A stretch of DNA of 64,000 nt from an uncultured Prevotella sp. (GTDB taxonomy: Bacteria > Bacteroidota > Bacteroidia > Bacteroidales > Bacteroidaceae). Shown piece by piece: positions 24,181 to 34,606 of this stretch; positions within the stretch are counted from its first letter, which is position 1; each line of letters opens with the position of its first letter. The notes beneath the pieces were generated by a model. It saw only the letters and a program-made list of their open reading frames with translations, was not told the origin of the DNA and did not search any database. Where the stretch lies: the NCBI GenBank assembly GCA_934217675.1, contig CAKQCV010000004.1:1-64000 (forward strand). The letters are read 5' to 3'. The translations under genes were made by a program, and so were the position numbers.

Positions 24181-25953
24181 ATGAGAAATTTTCTGAAAAA
24201 TGTAGGCGCGACAGTAGTCGGAATATTCGTTTTTGTTATTATTGTAGGTGTCCTCGGCATGATGAGCATTGTGGGCATGGTGGCTTCTGAAAGCACGACA
24301 AAGGATGTTGCAAAAAACACCGTGTTCGTGATAAATCTGAGTGGTCAGCTGGAGGAACGCTCTGCTGACAATCCCATAGCGCAGATTCTTGGAGAGAACA
24401 CTGCCGGCATGGGGCTCGACGATATGCTCAGCTCCATAAAGAAGGCAAAAGAGAACGAGAACGTGAAGGGTATATATATCGAGGCAGGACTGTTTTCTGC
24501 CGATTCATACGCATCTCTGCAAGCCATACGCAAGGCACTGGCAGACTTCAAGAAGAGCGGTAAGTGGATAGTGGCATACGGCGACACATATACACAGGCA
24601 ACATACTATTTGGCTTCGGTGGCAAATAAGGTGTATCTGAACCCAAGCGGAATGATAGACTGGCACGGACTGGCTTCGCAGCCGATGTATCTGAAAGATG
24701 CACTTGCAAAATTCGGAGTAAAGATGCAGGTGGTGAAAGTGGGAGCATATAAAAGTGCAACGGAGACCTTTACGGGCGACCGCATGAGCGATGCAAACCG
24801 CGAGCAGATAACTGCTTACCTGAACGGAATATGGCAGACGGTGTGCAGCGATGTGGCTGAAAGCAGAAAAGTGAGCGTGGAGAAGCTAAACCAATATGCC
24901 GACAATATGATTACTTTTGCTGACCCGAAAGACTATGTGAGTGCAAAGCTCGTTGACGCTCTGCTATATCACGACCAGATAAAGGACGAAGTGAAGAAAC
25001 TCATGAAGCTCGGAAAAGACGACACGCTGAACACCATCGGTATTGCCGGAATGATGAATGTGCCTACAGGAGGCAGCGACGGAGAAGAGATTGCCGTGTA
25101 TTATGCCTATGGCGACATCGTGGACGGCGTGGGCGGAGCCTTGTCGCAGACGGAGGCTGTGATAGACGGAAACACTGTGAGCAAGGACCTGCAGAAACTT
25201 GCTGATGATGATGACGTGAAGGCTGTGGTTATACGAATAAATTCAGGCGGAGGCAGCGCATACGCATCAGAACAGATGTGGAGAGCCATACAGCTGCTCA
25301 AGGCAAAGAAACCGGTGGTGGTATCTATGGGGGGAATGGCAGCATCGGGAGGCTATTACATGAGTTGCTCGGCAAACTGGATTGTGGCTGAACCAACTAC
25401 ACTTACAGGCAGTATTGGTATCTTCGGAATGTTTCCGGATATGAGTGGACTTATCACCCAAAAACTGGGAGTAAAGTTTGACGAGGTGAAGACAAACAAG
25501 AACAGTGCGTTCGGCACATCGGCACGTCCGTTCAACGATGAGGAGATGAGCCATCTTACGGCATACATAGACCGTGGCTACAAACTGTTCCGTAAGCGCG
25601 TTGCCGATGGCAGACACATGCCGGTGGAGAATGTGGAGAAAATAGCACAGGGTCATGTGTGGCTCGGAAAAGATGCTTTGAAGATAAAGCTCGTGGACCA
25701 GCTTGGAGGGCTTGACGATGCCGTGGCTAAGGCTGCAAGTTTGGCAAAGGTGGGCGAATACTATACGTGCGCATATCCGGCGAAGGCCGACTGGATGGAC
25801 CAGTTTATGGAAGGAATGTCGTCGGGAAGCTACATCGACAACAAAATGCGACTGGCAATGGGCGACCTGTATCCAACTTTCATGCTCTTGAAGAATATCA
25901 ACCAGCAGTCGGCAATACAGGCACGCATACCTTATACTATAAATATAAAATAA
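24181..25953 (+). CDS. sppA: Signal peptide peptidase SppA, 67K type
   Basis: 590 residues, the two-domain long form. A single N-terminal membrane helix (GATVVGIFVFVIIVGVLGMM) anchors it in the inner membrane with the protease domains in the periplasm. The catalytic dyad is visible: K191 in VGAYKSATETF and S389 in GGMAASGGYYMS. The oligomerisation-type motif TLTGSIGIFG follows. It degrades signal peptides left after secretion, which suits a genome with so many exported proteins. It starts a plus-strand run (sppA, lpxK, pnp, thiL, exporter); lpxK begins 36 bases downstream. Confidence 0.96.
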   Translation: MRNFLKNVGATVVGIFVFVIIVGVLGMMSIVGMVASESTTKDVAKNTVFVINLSGQLEERSADNPIAQILGENTAGMGLDDMLSSIKKAKENENVKGIYIEAGLFSADSYASLQAIRKALADFKKSGKWIVAYGDTYTQATYYLASVANKVYLNPSGMIDWHGLASQPMYLKDALAKFGVKMQVVKVGAYKSATETFTGDRMSDANREQITAYLNGIWQTVCSDVAESRKVSVEKLNQYADNMITFADPKDYVSAKLVDALLYHDQIKDEVKKLMKLGKDDTLNTIGIAGMMNVPTGGSDGEEIAVYYAYGDIVDGVGGALSQTEAVIDGNTVSKDLQKLADDDDVKAVVIRINSGGGSAYASEQMWRAIQLLKAKKPVVVSMGGMAASGGYYMSCSANWIVAEPTTLTGSIGIFGMFPDMSGLITQKLGVKFDEVKTNKNSAFGTSARPFNDEEMSHLTAYIDRGYKLFRKRVADGRHMPVENVEKIAQGHVWLGKDALKIKLVDQLGGLDDAVAKAASLAKVGEYYTCAYPAKADWMDQFMEGMSSGSYIDNKMRLAMGDLYPTFMLLKNINQQSAIQARIPYTINIK

Positions 25954-25989
25954 AGAAGCAAGCATCCTGTTAGCTTATCAGCAATAAAT

Positions 25990-27165
25990 ATGGAAGGTGA
26001 CTTTATAAAGATTAACAACTGGCTTTTGCCGCTGAGCTGGATTTATGGCTTGGGAGTGAGGATTAGAAACAAGATGTTTGACTGGGGCATCCTGAAGATA
26101 CATGCTTTCGATATTCCTGTTATTTCGGTGGGAAACATCACTGTGGGCGGATCAGGAAAGACACCGCATGTGGAGTATCTCATAAACATACTCAAGGACA
26201 AAGTGAAGGTAGCGGTACTGAGCCGTGGATACAAACGCAAAAGCCGGGGATTCCTGCTTGCAGGAAAAGACACGCAGATGAAGGATATAGGCGACGAACC
26301 GTATCAGATGAAGATAAAGTTCCCGGATGTATACGTGGCGGTAGACAAAAACAGGTGCCACGGAATAAATCTGATTAGAGCCAACGATGAAACATCGGAT
26401 ACCGACGTGATTTTGCTCGACGACGCATATCAGCACAGATATGTGAAACCGGGAATAAACATTCTGCTCGTGGACTACCACAGGCTGATAATGTATGACA
26501 AACTGCTGCCTGCCGGCAGACTCAGAGAGCCAAGAAGCGGGAAGATGAGAGCAGACATCGTTATCGTGACAAAATGCCCAAGGGAGCTGAAACCGATGGA
26601 GTTCAGGGTTATAACAAAAACCATGAACCTGTATCCATACCAAAAGTTGTTCTTCTCTACGCTGAAATATAAAGACTTGAAGCCCGTGTACTGCGGAGAG
26701 GACAGAAAGCTTTCAACGCTGACACCACAGACACAGGTGCTGCTGCTCACGGGAATAGCTTCGCCAAAACAGATGATTGTTGACCTTGAGCCATTCACGA
26801 AGAACATCACACCGCTCACGTTCCCTGATCATCACCAGTTTAAGGCTTCAGACTTTCAACAAGTGAATGAAATGTTTGAAAACATGAAGGGAGAAGACAA
26901 AATCGTGGTGACAACGGAGAAAGACAACGCACGGCTCTATGGAATGAAGGGACTGAGCGAGAGGGTGAGACAACATCTGTATGTGTTGCCCGTTGAAGTG
27001 GAGTTCATGTTAAATCAAGAGGAAGAATTTAAAGAAAATATTATAGGCTATGTACGAAAAAATTCAAGAAACAGCATCCTGGCTAAAGCAAAGGATGACA
27101 ACAAGTCCGACAACAGCAATCATCCTGGGAACAGGACTCGGACAATTAGCTTCAGAAATCACTGA
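25990..27165 (+). CDS. lpxK: Tetraacyldisaccharide 4'-kinase
   Basis: 391 residues. It phosphorylates the 4' position of the lipid A disaccharide at the inner membrane. The P-loop GNITVGGSGKTP is at 48-59, and VAVLSRGYKRKSRGF and DVILLDDAYQHRYV (the catalytic and Mg region of LpxK) follow. The last 39 codons overlap the next gene by 116 bp in another frame. The tail after IIGYVRKNSRNS is basic and low in hydrophobic residues, so it may be dispensable. The long overlap couples lipid A synthesis and purine salvage genes. Confidence 0.95.
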   Translation: MEGDFIKINNWLLPLSWIYGLGVRIRNKMFDWGILKIHAFDIPVISVGNITVGGSGKTPHVEYLINILKDKVKVAVLSRGYKRKSRGFLLAGKDTQMKDIGDEPYQMKIKFPDVYVAVDKNRCHGINLIRANDETSDTDVILLDDAYQHRYVKPGINILLVDYHRLIMYDKLLPAGRLREPRSGKMRADIVIVTKCPRELKPMEFRVITKTMNLYPYQKLFFSTLKYKDLKPVYCGEDRKLSTLTPQTQVLLLTGIASPKQMIVDLEPFTKNITPLTFPDHHQFKASDFQQVNEMFENMKGEDKIVVTTEKDNARLYGMKGLSERVRQHLYVLPVEVEFMLNQEEEFKENIIGYVRKNSRNSILAKAKDDNKSDNSNHPGNRTRTISFRNH

Positions 27166-27859
27166 CAGTTACGAATATTCATACAAGGATATTCCTAATT
27201 TCCCAGTGTCTACCGTTGAGGGACATGCCGGAAAACTCATCTTCGGAAAACTCGGTGGAGTAGACATCATGGCAATGGAAGGAAGATTCCATTACTATGA
27301 GGGATACTCGATGAAAGAAGTAACGTTCCCTATCAGAGTGATGTATGAACTGGGTATAAAAACGCTATTCGTGTCGAACGCATCGGGAGGTATGAACCCT
27401 GATTTCAAAATCGGTGACCTGATGATTATCACAGACCACATCAACTTCTTCCCGGAGCATCCGCTCAGAGGAAAGAACTTCCCTACCGGACCACGATTCC
27501 CTGACATGCACGAAACTTACGACCACGAGCTTATCGCCAAAGCCGACGCCATTGCACAGGAGAAGGGCATAAGAGTGGTGCACGGAGTGTATATGGGAGT
27601 GCAGGGACCTACGTTTGAAACACCTGCCGAGTATAAGATGTATCACAGAATGGGTGCCGATGCCGTTGGAATGAGTACTGTGCCAGAGGTTATAGTGGCA
27701 CACCACTGTGGAATAAAAACATTCGGAATTAGCATCATTACCGACCTCGGACTGGAAGACACACCTGTGGAAGTGAGCCACGAGGAGGTACAGGTGGCTG
27801 CAAACAACGCACAGCCTCTCATGACCGAAATCATGAGAGAGATGATTAGAAGAGCATAA
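27050..27859 (+). CDS. Purine nucleoside phosphorylase (trimeric, PNP-I)
   Basis: 269 residues. It cleaves inosine, guanosine or their deoxy forms with phosphate in purine salvage. Motifs are AIILGTGLGQLASEI (phosphate-binding loop), EGHAGKLIFGKL, AMEGRFHYYEGYSM, VSNASGGMNPDFKIGDLM, and VQGPTFETPAEYKM with MGADAVGMSTVPE. It matches the low-molecular-mass trimeric class rather than DeoD. The start MYEKIQETASWLK lies within lpxK, 116 bases before its stop; it is required for a complete N-terminal helix. A terminator-like hairpin follows at 27878-27914. Confidence 0.95.
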   Translation: MYEKIQETASWLKQRMTTSPTTAIILGTGLGQLASEITDSYEYSYKDIPNFPVSTVEGHAGKLIFGKLGGVDIMAMEGRFHYYEGYSMKEVTFPIRVMYELGIKTLFVSNASGGMNPDFKIGDLMIITDHINFFPEHPLRGKNFPTGPRFPDMHETYDHELIAKADAIAQEKGIRVVHGVYMGVQGPTFETPAEYKMYHRMGADAVGMSTVPEVIVAHHCGIKTFGISIITDLGLEDTPVEVSHEEVQVAANNAQPLMTEIMREMIRRA

Positions 27860-27877
27860 CTTTTTTGGATAATAAGA

Positions 27878-27914
27878 GAGTGGAAAGGCATGAGGAAACT
27901 GTGCCATTCCACTC
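27878..27914 (+). terminator. Hairpin after the phosphorylase gene
   Basis: GAGTGGAA-A-GGCA and TGCC-A-TTCCACTC form a stem with one A-A mismatch, followed by GTTTTAC. It may attenuate transcription before thiL. Confidence 0.6.
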
Positions 27915-27944
27915 GTTTTACATTTTATATAAGCTTATAATTTA

Positions 27945-29012
27945 ATGACTGATATCTCAAAGCTTGGTGAGTTCGGACTCATCCATCGTCTTACCGACGA
28001 CATAAAAATTAAAAACAGTTCAACTATAAAAGGAGTGGGCGATGACTGTGCCGTATTGAACTATCCCGACACAGAGGTGCTCGTAACTACCGATATGCTT
28101 ATGGAAGGAGTGCATTTCGATCTTACTTACATCGATTTGCAACACTTGGGCTATAAATCGGCAATGGTGAACATAAGCGATATCTTCGCAATGGGCGGAA
28201 CACCAAAGCAAATTACCGTTAGCCTTGCCATAAGCAAAAGATTCACGGTAGAAGATCTGGAGATGTTTTACAGCGGACTGAGAATGGCTTGCGACAAATG
28301 GAACATAGACATCGTGGGAGGAGACACAACTTCGTCTTATACCGGAATGGCTATCAGCATTACATGTATCGGAGAGGCAAAAAAAGAAGACATCATATAC
28401 AGAAACGGTGCTCAGGAAACCGACCTCATCTGCGTGTCGGGAGATTTGGGAGCTGCATACATGGGACTGCAACTGCTGGAGAGAGAGAAAAGCGTGTATT
28501 ACCAGCAAGTGGAGGAAGCTAAAAAGAAAAACGACAAAAAGGCACTGCAACAACTTGCAGACTTCCAGCCAGACTTTGCCGGAAGAGAGTATCTGCTGCA
28601 AAGACAGCTGAAACCAGAGGCAAGGGGAGACATCACACAGAAGCTGAGAGAGATGAACATAAAACCTACAGCTATGATGGACGTTAGCGATGGACTGAGC
28701 AGTGAGCTGATGCACATCTGCAAGCAGAGTGGATGCGGATGCAGAGTGTATGAGAAAAATATACCTATCGACTACCAGACTGCTGTTATGGCTGAAGAAA
28801 TGAACATGAATGTCACTACATGTGCGTTGAACGGAGGAGAAGACTATGAACTGCTCTTCACAGTGCCGATCGGAGACCACGACAAAATACAGCAGCTTGA
28901 CGACGTGAAGCTGATAGGGCATATCACGAAAAAGGAATATGGCAATATGCTCGTGGCACGCGACGGAAACGAGTTTGAACTGAAAGCACAGGGATGGAAC
29001 CCACTGGCTTAA
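27945..29012 (+). CDS. thiL: Thiamine-monophosphate kinase
   Basis: 355 residues, slightly longer than the usual 310-330. It makes thiamine diphosphate from thiamine monophosphate and ATP. ThiL blocks are LGEFGLIHRLT, GVGDDCAVL (metal-binding Asp pair), TTDMLMEGVHFDL, MVNISDIFAMGG, VGGDTTSS, and DVSDGLSSELMHI with NGGEDYELLF. The extra length is a charged insert near residues 190-215 (VEEAKKKNDKKALQQLAD). It is 15 bases before the exporter gene, so both are probably co-transcribed. Confidence 0.96.
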   Translation: MTDISKLGEFGLIHRLTDDIKIKNSSTIKGVGDDCAVLNYPDTEVLVTTDMLMEGVHFDLTYIDLQHLGYKSAMVNISDIFAMGGTPKQITVSLAISKRFTVEDLEMFYSGLRMACDKWNIDIVGGDTTSSYTGMAISITCIGEAKKEDIIYRNGAQETDLICVSGDLGAAYMGLQLLEREKSVYYQQVEEAKKKNDKKALQQLADFQPDFAGREYLLQRQLKPEARGDITQKLREMNIKPTAMMDVSDGLSSELMHICKQSGCGCRVYEKNIPIDYQTAVMAEEMNMNVTTCALNGGEDYELLFTVPIGDHDKIQQLDDVKLIGHITKKEYGNMLVARDGNEFELKAQGWNPLA

Positions 29013-29027
29013 TTTAGGTAGAACAAA

Positions 29028-30440
29028 ATGGAAGATATTAGCAGAATACAAAAGGAGAAAAAACTGAGAAGAGAGCTTGATTTGTTGCTCCGCACCGGTG
29101 AGGTGCTGATTGCCAGCGGAGCTGACACGAGCAGAATAATAAGAAACTTGCACAGAACAGCGGCTTATCTGGGGCTGCCGGAAGAAAACCTGCACATATA
29201 TGTGAACTACAATATGCTGGAGGTGAACCTGAGCGACGAGGAGCACTCGCTGAGCAAATTCCAACGCTGTGACAAGCACGGAATAAACATGACAGCAATT
29301 TCAGCTATAAGCAAACTCTCGTGGAGGGCAATAAAAGAAGACTATTCGCTGGAGAAATATGAGGAGGAGCTTGAGAAAATAAAAAAACAGCCAAGGAACT
29401 ATACCGTAAATCAGGTTGCCATAGGAGCAGGATTCGCATGCGGAGGATTCTGCATACAGTTCGGATGCGACTGGACGGCTTTCTTCTACGCTTCAATAGC
29501 AGCAATAATAGGATTCAGACTGAGAGCCTGGCTTAACGAAAAGGGGTCTAACGGATATGTAAACATCGGTGTGGCTGCTTTCGTGTCAACAATACTTGCA
29601 TGGCTGTCGGCTTTCCTTTCTGTTTCTGACTCTGTGGTAAACGCTATGCCTGAATGGCTCGCACTGGTGCTGCATTCTGAAACACCGTGGCATCCGCTCA
29701 TGGCTTGTGCTCTATTTATCGTGCCGGGAGTGCCACTTATAAACTTCGTGTCGGACATGATCGACAACCATATCGAAATGGGGCTCAACAGGGCTATAAA
29801 CACTTTGCTTATGGTTACGGCAATGTCGTTCGGAATTTCTATGGCTATAACCGTTTGCGGGGTGGACAACTTTGTGAAGGACTTGAGTATGACTCCACAC
29901 AACACATACATTAGCTACTCTATTGCGGCTGCTATCTCGGCAATGGGATTCTCCATGATATTCAATATCCCACGCAGACTGCTATGGGTTGTGGCAATAG
30001 GCGGAATTATTGCCGTTTGTACGAGAAACTTTGTGAATTTGGGAGAGAGCAACAATAATTTCGGACTCGACCAGGGACCGATAATGGCATCACTCGTAGG
30101 CTCTTTGCTGATAAGTGTGCTGTGTGTGAAATTCGTGCACGTGTTCCACACTCCACACCATTGCCTCGCCATTCCAAGCGTTATCCCTATGGTGCCGGGA
30201 GTGCTTATGTATAGAGCACTGTTCGCATTGATAGAGATGCAGGGCGTTGTGGGAGAGCTAACCGAGGCCTTCTCAAATGCTGTGAAAGCATCGCTCATAA
30301 TTTTGTGTATTGCTATCGGTGTTGCCATTCCAAATATTTATGCAAGAAGATGGCTGAGACCGATGAGAAAGAAAAAACTCGACAAGCTTGTGAGTTCCAG
30401 AAAAGAAAAGCATGTGTTTGAAGGACTTGACCCGGAATAA
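29028..30440 (+). CDS. ThrE-like threonine/serine exporter (fused DUF1212 and ThrE-C halves)
   Basis: 470 residues. The N-terminal soluble domain has the DUF1212 signature (GEVLIASGADTSRIIRNLHR), followed by about ten hydrophobic segments from residue 130 onwards. Both halves that are separate proteins in some bacteria (YjjP/YjjB types) are fused here, and each half carries a PG[VT]P-type turn: FIVPGVPLINFVSDM and VIPMVPGVLMYRA. It should sit in the inner membrane; amino acid export (or succinate export as known for YjjPB) is inferred from the family only. A strong hairpin follows at 30471-30511. Confidence 0.85.
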   Translation: MEDISRIQKEKKLRRELDLLLRTGEVLIASGADTSRIIRNLHRTAAYLGLPEENLHIYVNYNMLEVNLSDEEHSLSKFQRCDKHGINMTAISAISKLSWRAIKEDYSLEKYEEELEKIKKQPRNYTVNQVAIGAGFACGGFCIQFGCDWTAFFYASIAAIIGFRLRAWLNEKGSNGYVNIGVAAFVSTILAWLSAFLSVSDSVVNAMPEWLALVLHSETPWHPLMACALFIVPGVPLINFVSDMIDNHIEMGLNRAINTLLMVTAMSFGISMAITVCGVDNFVKDLSMTPHNTYISYSIAAAISAMGFSMIFNIPRRLLWVVAIGGIIAVCTRNFVNLGESNNNFGLDQGPIMASLVGSLLISVLCVKFVHVFHTPHHCLAIPSVIPMVPGVLMYRALFALIEMQGVVGELTEAFSNAVKASLIILCIAIGVAIPNIYARRWLRPMRKKKLDKLVSSRKEKHVFEGLDPE

Positions 30441-30470
30441 TAAGTGGGAAACTGACAAACAGGCAGATAT

Positions 30471-30511
30471 AAAGTGTGTCAAAATGTCGCAATGGCGTTT
30501 TGGCACACTTT
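30471..30511 (+). terminator. Intrinsic terminator before groES
   Basis: AAAGTGTGTCAAAA and TTTTGGCACACTTT pair over 14 bp with one G-T, ending in a short T run. It isolates groESL from the upstream genes. Confidence 0.75.
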
Positions 30512-30586
30512 TCGTATAGGAACGGATGAACGCCACTCGTTGAAAGGCGTAAGATAAATAGTATAAACAATTAAAAATATACAATT

Positions 30587-30859
30587 ATGAATATCAAACC
30601 ATTAGCAGACAGAGTTTTAATTGAACCTGCTCCAGCAGAGGAGAAGGTTGGTGGTATTATCATTCCAGACACTGCAAAAGAGAAACCTTTGCACGGTAAA
30701 GTTGTTGCTGCCGGCAACGGAACAAAAGATGAGGAGATGATTCTGAAAGAAGGCGATGAGGTGCTTTACGGAAAATATTCAGGAACAGAACTTGAATTTG
30801 AAGGAAACAAGTATCTTATGATGCGCCAAAGCGATGTACTCGCTGTTATTACTAAATAA
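30587..30859 (+). CDS. groES: Co-chaperonin GroES
   Basis: 90 residues. It forms the lid of the GroEL folding chamber in the cytoplasm. The sequence [20 protein letters not shown], the mobile loop [14 protein letters not shown], and [14 protein letters not shown] are typical, and the length is standard for Bacteroidota. groEL follows after 58 bases. I saw no CIRCE-type inverted repeat in front; the sequence between the terminator and the ATG is AT-rich without a clear consensus promoter. Confidence 0.98.
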   Translation: MNIKPLADRVLIEPAPAEEKVGGIIIPDTAKEKPLHGKVVAAGNGTKDEEMILKEGDEVLYGKYSGTELEFEGNKYLMMRQSDVLAVITK

Positions 30860-30863
30860 TTAA

Positions 30864-32546
<1,683 letters not shown>

Positions 32547-32565
32547 TTTGATATGTCAATATAAC

Positions 32566-32600
32566 AAAAAGAGCTAGCGGTTTTCCGTTAGCTCTTTTTT
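32566..32600 (+). terminator. groESL terminator
   Basis: AAAAAGAGCTAGCGG, loop TTTT, CCGTTAGCTCTTTTTT: a 15-bp stem with one G-T, and a T run. Confidence 0.9.
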
Positions 32601-32644
32601 TTCTGCCTTTTTCTAAAAAAATACAGAAAAAAGTATTGTTTTTA

Positions 32645-32676
32645 TTTGGACTTATATGGATTTTATCCTAATTTTG
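32645..32676 (+). promoter_or_regulatory. Promoter in the spacer after groEL
   Basis: TTTG (32645-32648), 20 bases, TAATTTTG (32669-32676): a consensus-quality promoter with no ORF behind it before the terminator at 32768. Confidence 0.7.
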
Positions 32677-32682
32677 TCGGTG

Positions 32683-32799
32683 AAAAGAAAAGGAAATATT
32701 TGTAGAAAATATAACATTATTTTTTGATTTGTTTTAGTAGATTAGTTTTTAAGTAGTTTGTTTTTGGAAATCGGTTGTCGTGAGACATCCGATTTTTTT
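32683..32799 (+). ncRNA. Candidate small RNA
   Basis: The stretch runs from about 7 bases after the -7 box to a T-tailed hairpin (AAATCGG 32768-32774, TGTC/GACA, CCGATTT 32789-32795), giving an RNA of about 115 nt. Its body is AU-rich with U runs, and no start codon opens a meaningful frame. The layout (own promoter, non-coding body, intrinsic terminator, set off from groEL by another terminator) is that of a trans-acting sRNA. I do not recognise the family. Confidence 0.5.
32768..32799 (+). terminator. Terminator of the candidate small RNA
   Basis: AAATCGG-T-TGTC, GTGA tetraloop, GACA-T-CCGATTT with one T-T mismatch, followed by seven Ts. A second, weaker hairpin (GGGAGTTTTC near 32834, GGGAAACTCCC ending near 32864, then TTTT) follows in the spacer. 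Confidence 0.75.
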
Positions 32800-32959
32800 A
32801 TTCCGTATTTAGGAGTACTGAAAATCAAAGTGTGGGAGTTTTCTCATTTTTTGGGGAAACTCCCTTTTGGCTTTATATTTGATGCTTGTGTTCTTGTTTG
32901 CTGTTTCATGGCAGCCAAGAAAATATGGTAGGCTATTTTATATAAAAATTGAAAGAAAC

Positions 32960-32990
32960 TTTGTGCTGTCAAAGATTTTATTTACTTTTG
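32960..32990 (+). promoter_or_regulatory. Promoter of the kinase/RapZ fusion gene
   Basis: TTTG (32960-32963), 19 bases, TACTTTTG (32983-32990). Only 7 bases separate the -7 box from the ATG at 32998, so the mRNA would be leaderless or nearly so. Confidence 0.7.
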
Positions 32991-32997
32991 TATCTGT

Positions 32998-34533
32998 ATG
33001 GAAAAGCTCATTGAACTTTATTCGGAATATACAGGGGCAAAACCTGTAGAAACTCATAAAATAGCAGGGGCGGGAAGCAACCGCCAGTATTATAGATTTG
33101 TCGACGCTAAGGGGAATACCTTGATTGGGGTAGTGGGGACAAGTAGTGAGGAAAATCATGCCTTTATTTATTTGGCAAAACATTTCTCAAGTCTGAAACT
33201 GCCTGTTCCTCAAGTGTTGGCTGTTAGCAACGATGAACAAAGATACTTGCAGACGGATTTGGGCAGCATGTCGCTTTATGATGCTCTGAAAGGAGGAAGA
33301 GAGGCAGAGGGAAGATACAACCAAAGAGAGAAACAACTGCTGATAAACACCATCAGAGAACTGCCGGCAATGCAGATGCTGGGGGCTAACGGACTGGATT
33401 GGAGTAATTGTTATCCACAACCAGAGTTTGATGAGAACAGTGTACTGTTTGATCTTAACTATTTTAAGTATTGCTTTCTGAAACCAACTGAGCTTGACTT
33501 TCATGAATTGAAATTGGAGGCTAATTTCCGCTTGTTTGCAAAAGACCTTACGTCGGAGCCTATGAACAGCTTCTTGTATAGAGATTTCCAGGCAAGAAAT
33601 GTAATGCTCGACAATGAAGGAAATCCTTATTTTATAGATTTCCAGGGTGGAAGAAAAGGACCTTTCTATTATGACCTTGCTTCGTTCTTGTGGCAAGCTT
33701 CGGCTAAATACTCGCATAAGCTCAGAAGAGAGCTTGTGTATGAATACTATTATTCTCTGAAAAATTATATTGAGGTGCCTTCGGTTAGGCATTTTGTGGA
33801 AAGACTCAGTCTTTTTGTGCTGTTTAGAACACTTCAAGTACTTGGAGCGTATGGTTTTAGAGGCTATTTTGAAAGGAAAAAATATTTTATAGACAGTATA
33901 CCGTCTGCCATACAGAATCTCAGAGAGCTGCTTGAACTGAATGTGTTCAGATATCCTTATATGATTGATATGCTGAAGAGACTGACAGAATTGCCTCAGT
34001 TTGCAAAGCCGGAACAAATAAAAAAGGAAAGAACCGACGGACTGATGGTTGACAAAAACAATATTTACGGAGGGCATCCGCAAGATGGTCCGGCAACATT
34101 ATCAAAATACGATGGTAAAGGACCACTCGTTGTCAGAGTGTTCAGCTTCTCTTATAAAAAAGGAATTCCAGAAGATGTGTCGGGTAATGGAGGAGGATAT
34201 GTGTTTGACTGTAGAAGTACGCATAACCCTGGCAGGTACGAACCTTATAAAAAACTGACTGGATTGGATGAGCCTGTAATACGTTTCCTTGAGGACGATG
34301 GAGAAATATTATCTTTCCTCGACAGTGTTTATAAGTTGGCTGATGCACATGTGGCTCGCTATATACAAAGAGGTTTCACCGACCTTATGTTCTGTTTCGG
34401 ATGTACAGGAGGACAGCACAGAAGTGTGTATTCAGCACAGCATTTGGCGGAACATCTGAACAGAAAATTTGGAATAGAAGTGAAAATAATTCATAGGGAA
34501 CAGAATATATCACAAATATTAAAAGGAAAATAA
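32998..34533 (+). CDS. Fusion of an aminoglycoside-phosphotransferase-fold kinase and a RapZ C-terminal domain
   Basis: 511 residues. Residues 1-330 have the APH fold: catalytic loop FLYRDFQARNVM (D196, N201) and metal-binding IDFQGGR (D214), with Y194/R195 replacing the usual His-Gly. This is the class of AmgK-like cell-wall sugar kinases rather than antibiotic resistance. Residues 375-511 match the C-terminal domain of the RNase adaptor RapZ: RVFSFSYKKG, VFDCRSTHNPGRY and the GCTGGQHRSV motif at 468-477 (GCTGGKHRSV in E. coli as I recall). In E. coli that domain binds glucosamine-6-phosphate and small RNA; the P-loop domain of RapZ is absent here. A kinase for MurNAc or GlcNAc with an amino-sugar sensor is my inference. 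There is a linker near 335-370. Confidence 0.85.
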   Translation: MEKLIELYSEYTGAKPVETHKIAGAGSNRQYYRFVDAKGNTLIGVVGTSSEENHAFIYLAKHFSSLKLPVPQVLAVSNDEQRYLQTDLGSMSLYDALKGGREAEGRYNQREKQLLINTIRELPAMQMLGANGLDWSNCYPQPEFDENSVLFDLNYFKYCFLKPTELDFHELKLEANFRLFAKDLTSEPMNSFLYRDFQARNVMLDNEGNPYFIDFQGGRKGPFYYDLASFLWQASAKYSHKLRRELVYEYYYSLKNYIEVPSVRHFVERLSLFVLFRTLQVLGAYGFRGYFERKKYFIDSIPSAIQNLRELLELNVFRYPYMIDMLKRLTELPQFAKPEQIKKERTDGLMVDKNNIYGGHPQDGPATLSKYDGKGPLVVRVFSFSYKKGIPEDVSGNGGGYVFDCRSTHNPGRYEPYKKLTGLDEPVIRFLEDDGEILSFLDSVYKLADAHVARYIQRGFTDLMFCFGCTGGQHRSVYSAQHLAEHLNRKFGIEVKIIHREQNISQILKGK

Positions 34534-34606
34534 GTGCCGATAGCAGACCTTTTCCATCTAAGGAAAATTGTTTTGCTGACTGGGTAATTGCTATAAAGAA
34601 GTATTG

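Noticed and set aside
28020..29279. A 419-codon open frame on the minus strand across thiL
   Set aside because: It is antisense to a complete thiL with all motifs, its product is an unrecognisable Cys/His/Ser-rich chain, and no promoter fits; a shadow of biased codon use.
32833..32870. Hairpin GGGAGTTTTC...GGGAAACTCCC after the candidate small RNA
   Set aside because: It could be a second terminator, but no transcript needing it is evident; listed only as a note under the first terminator.
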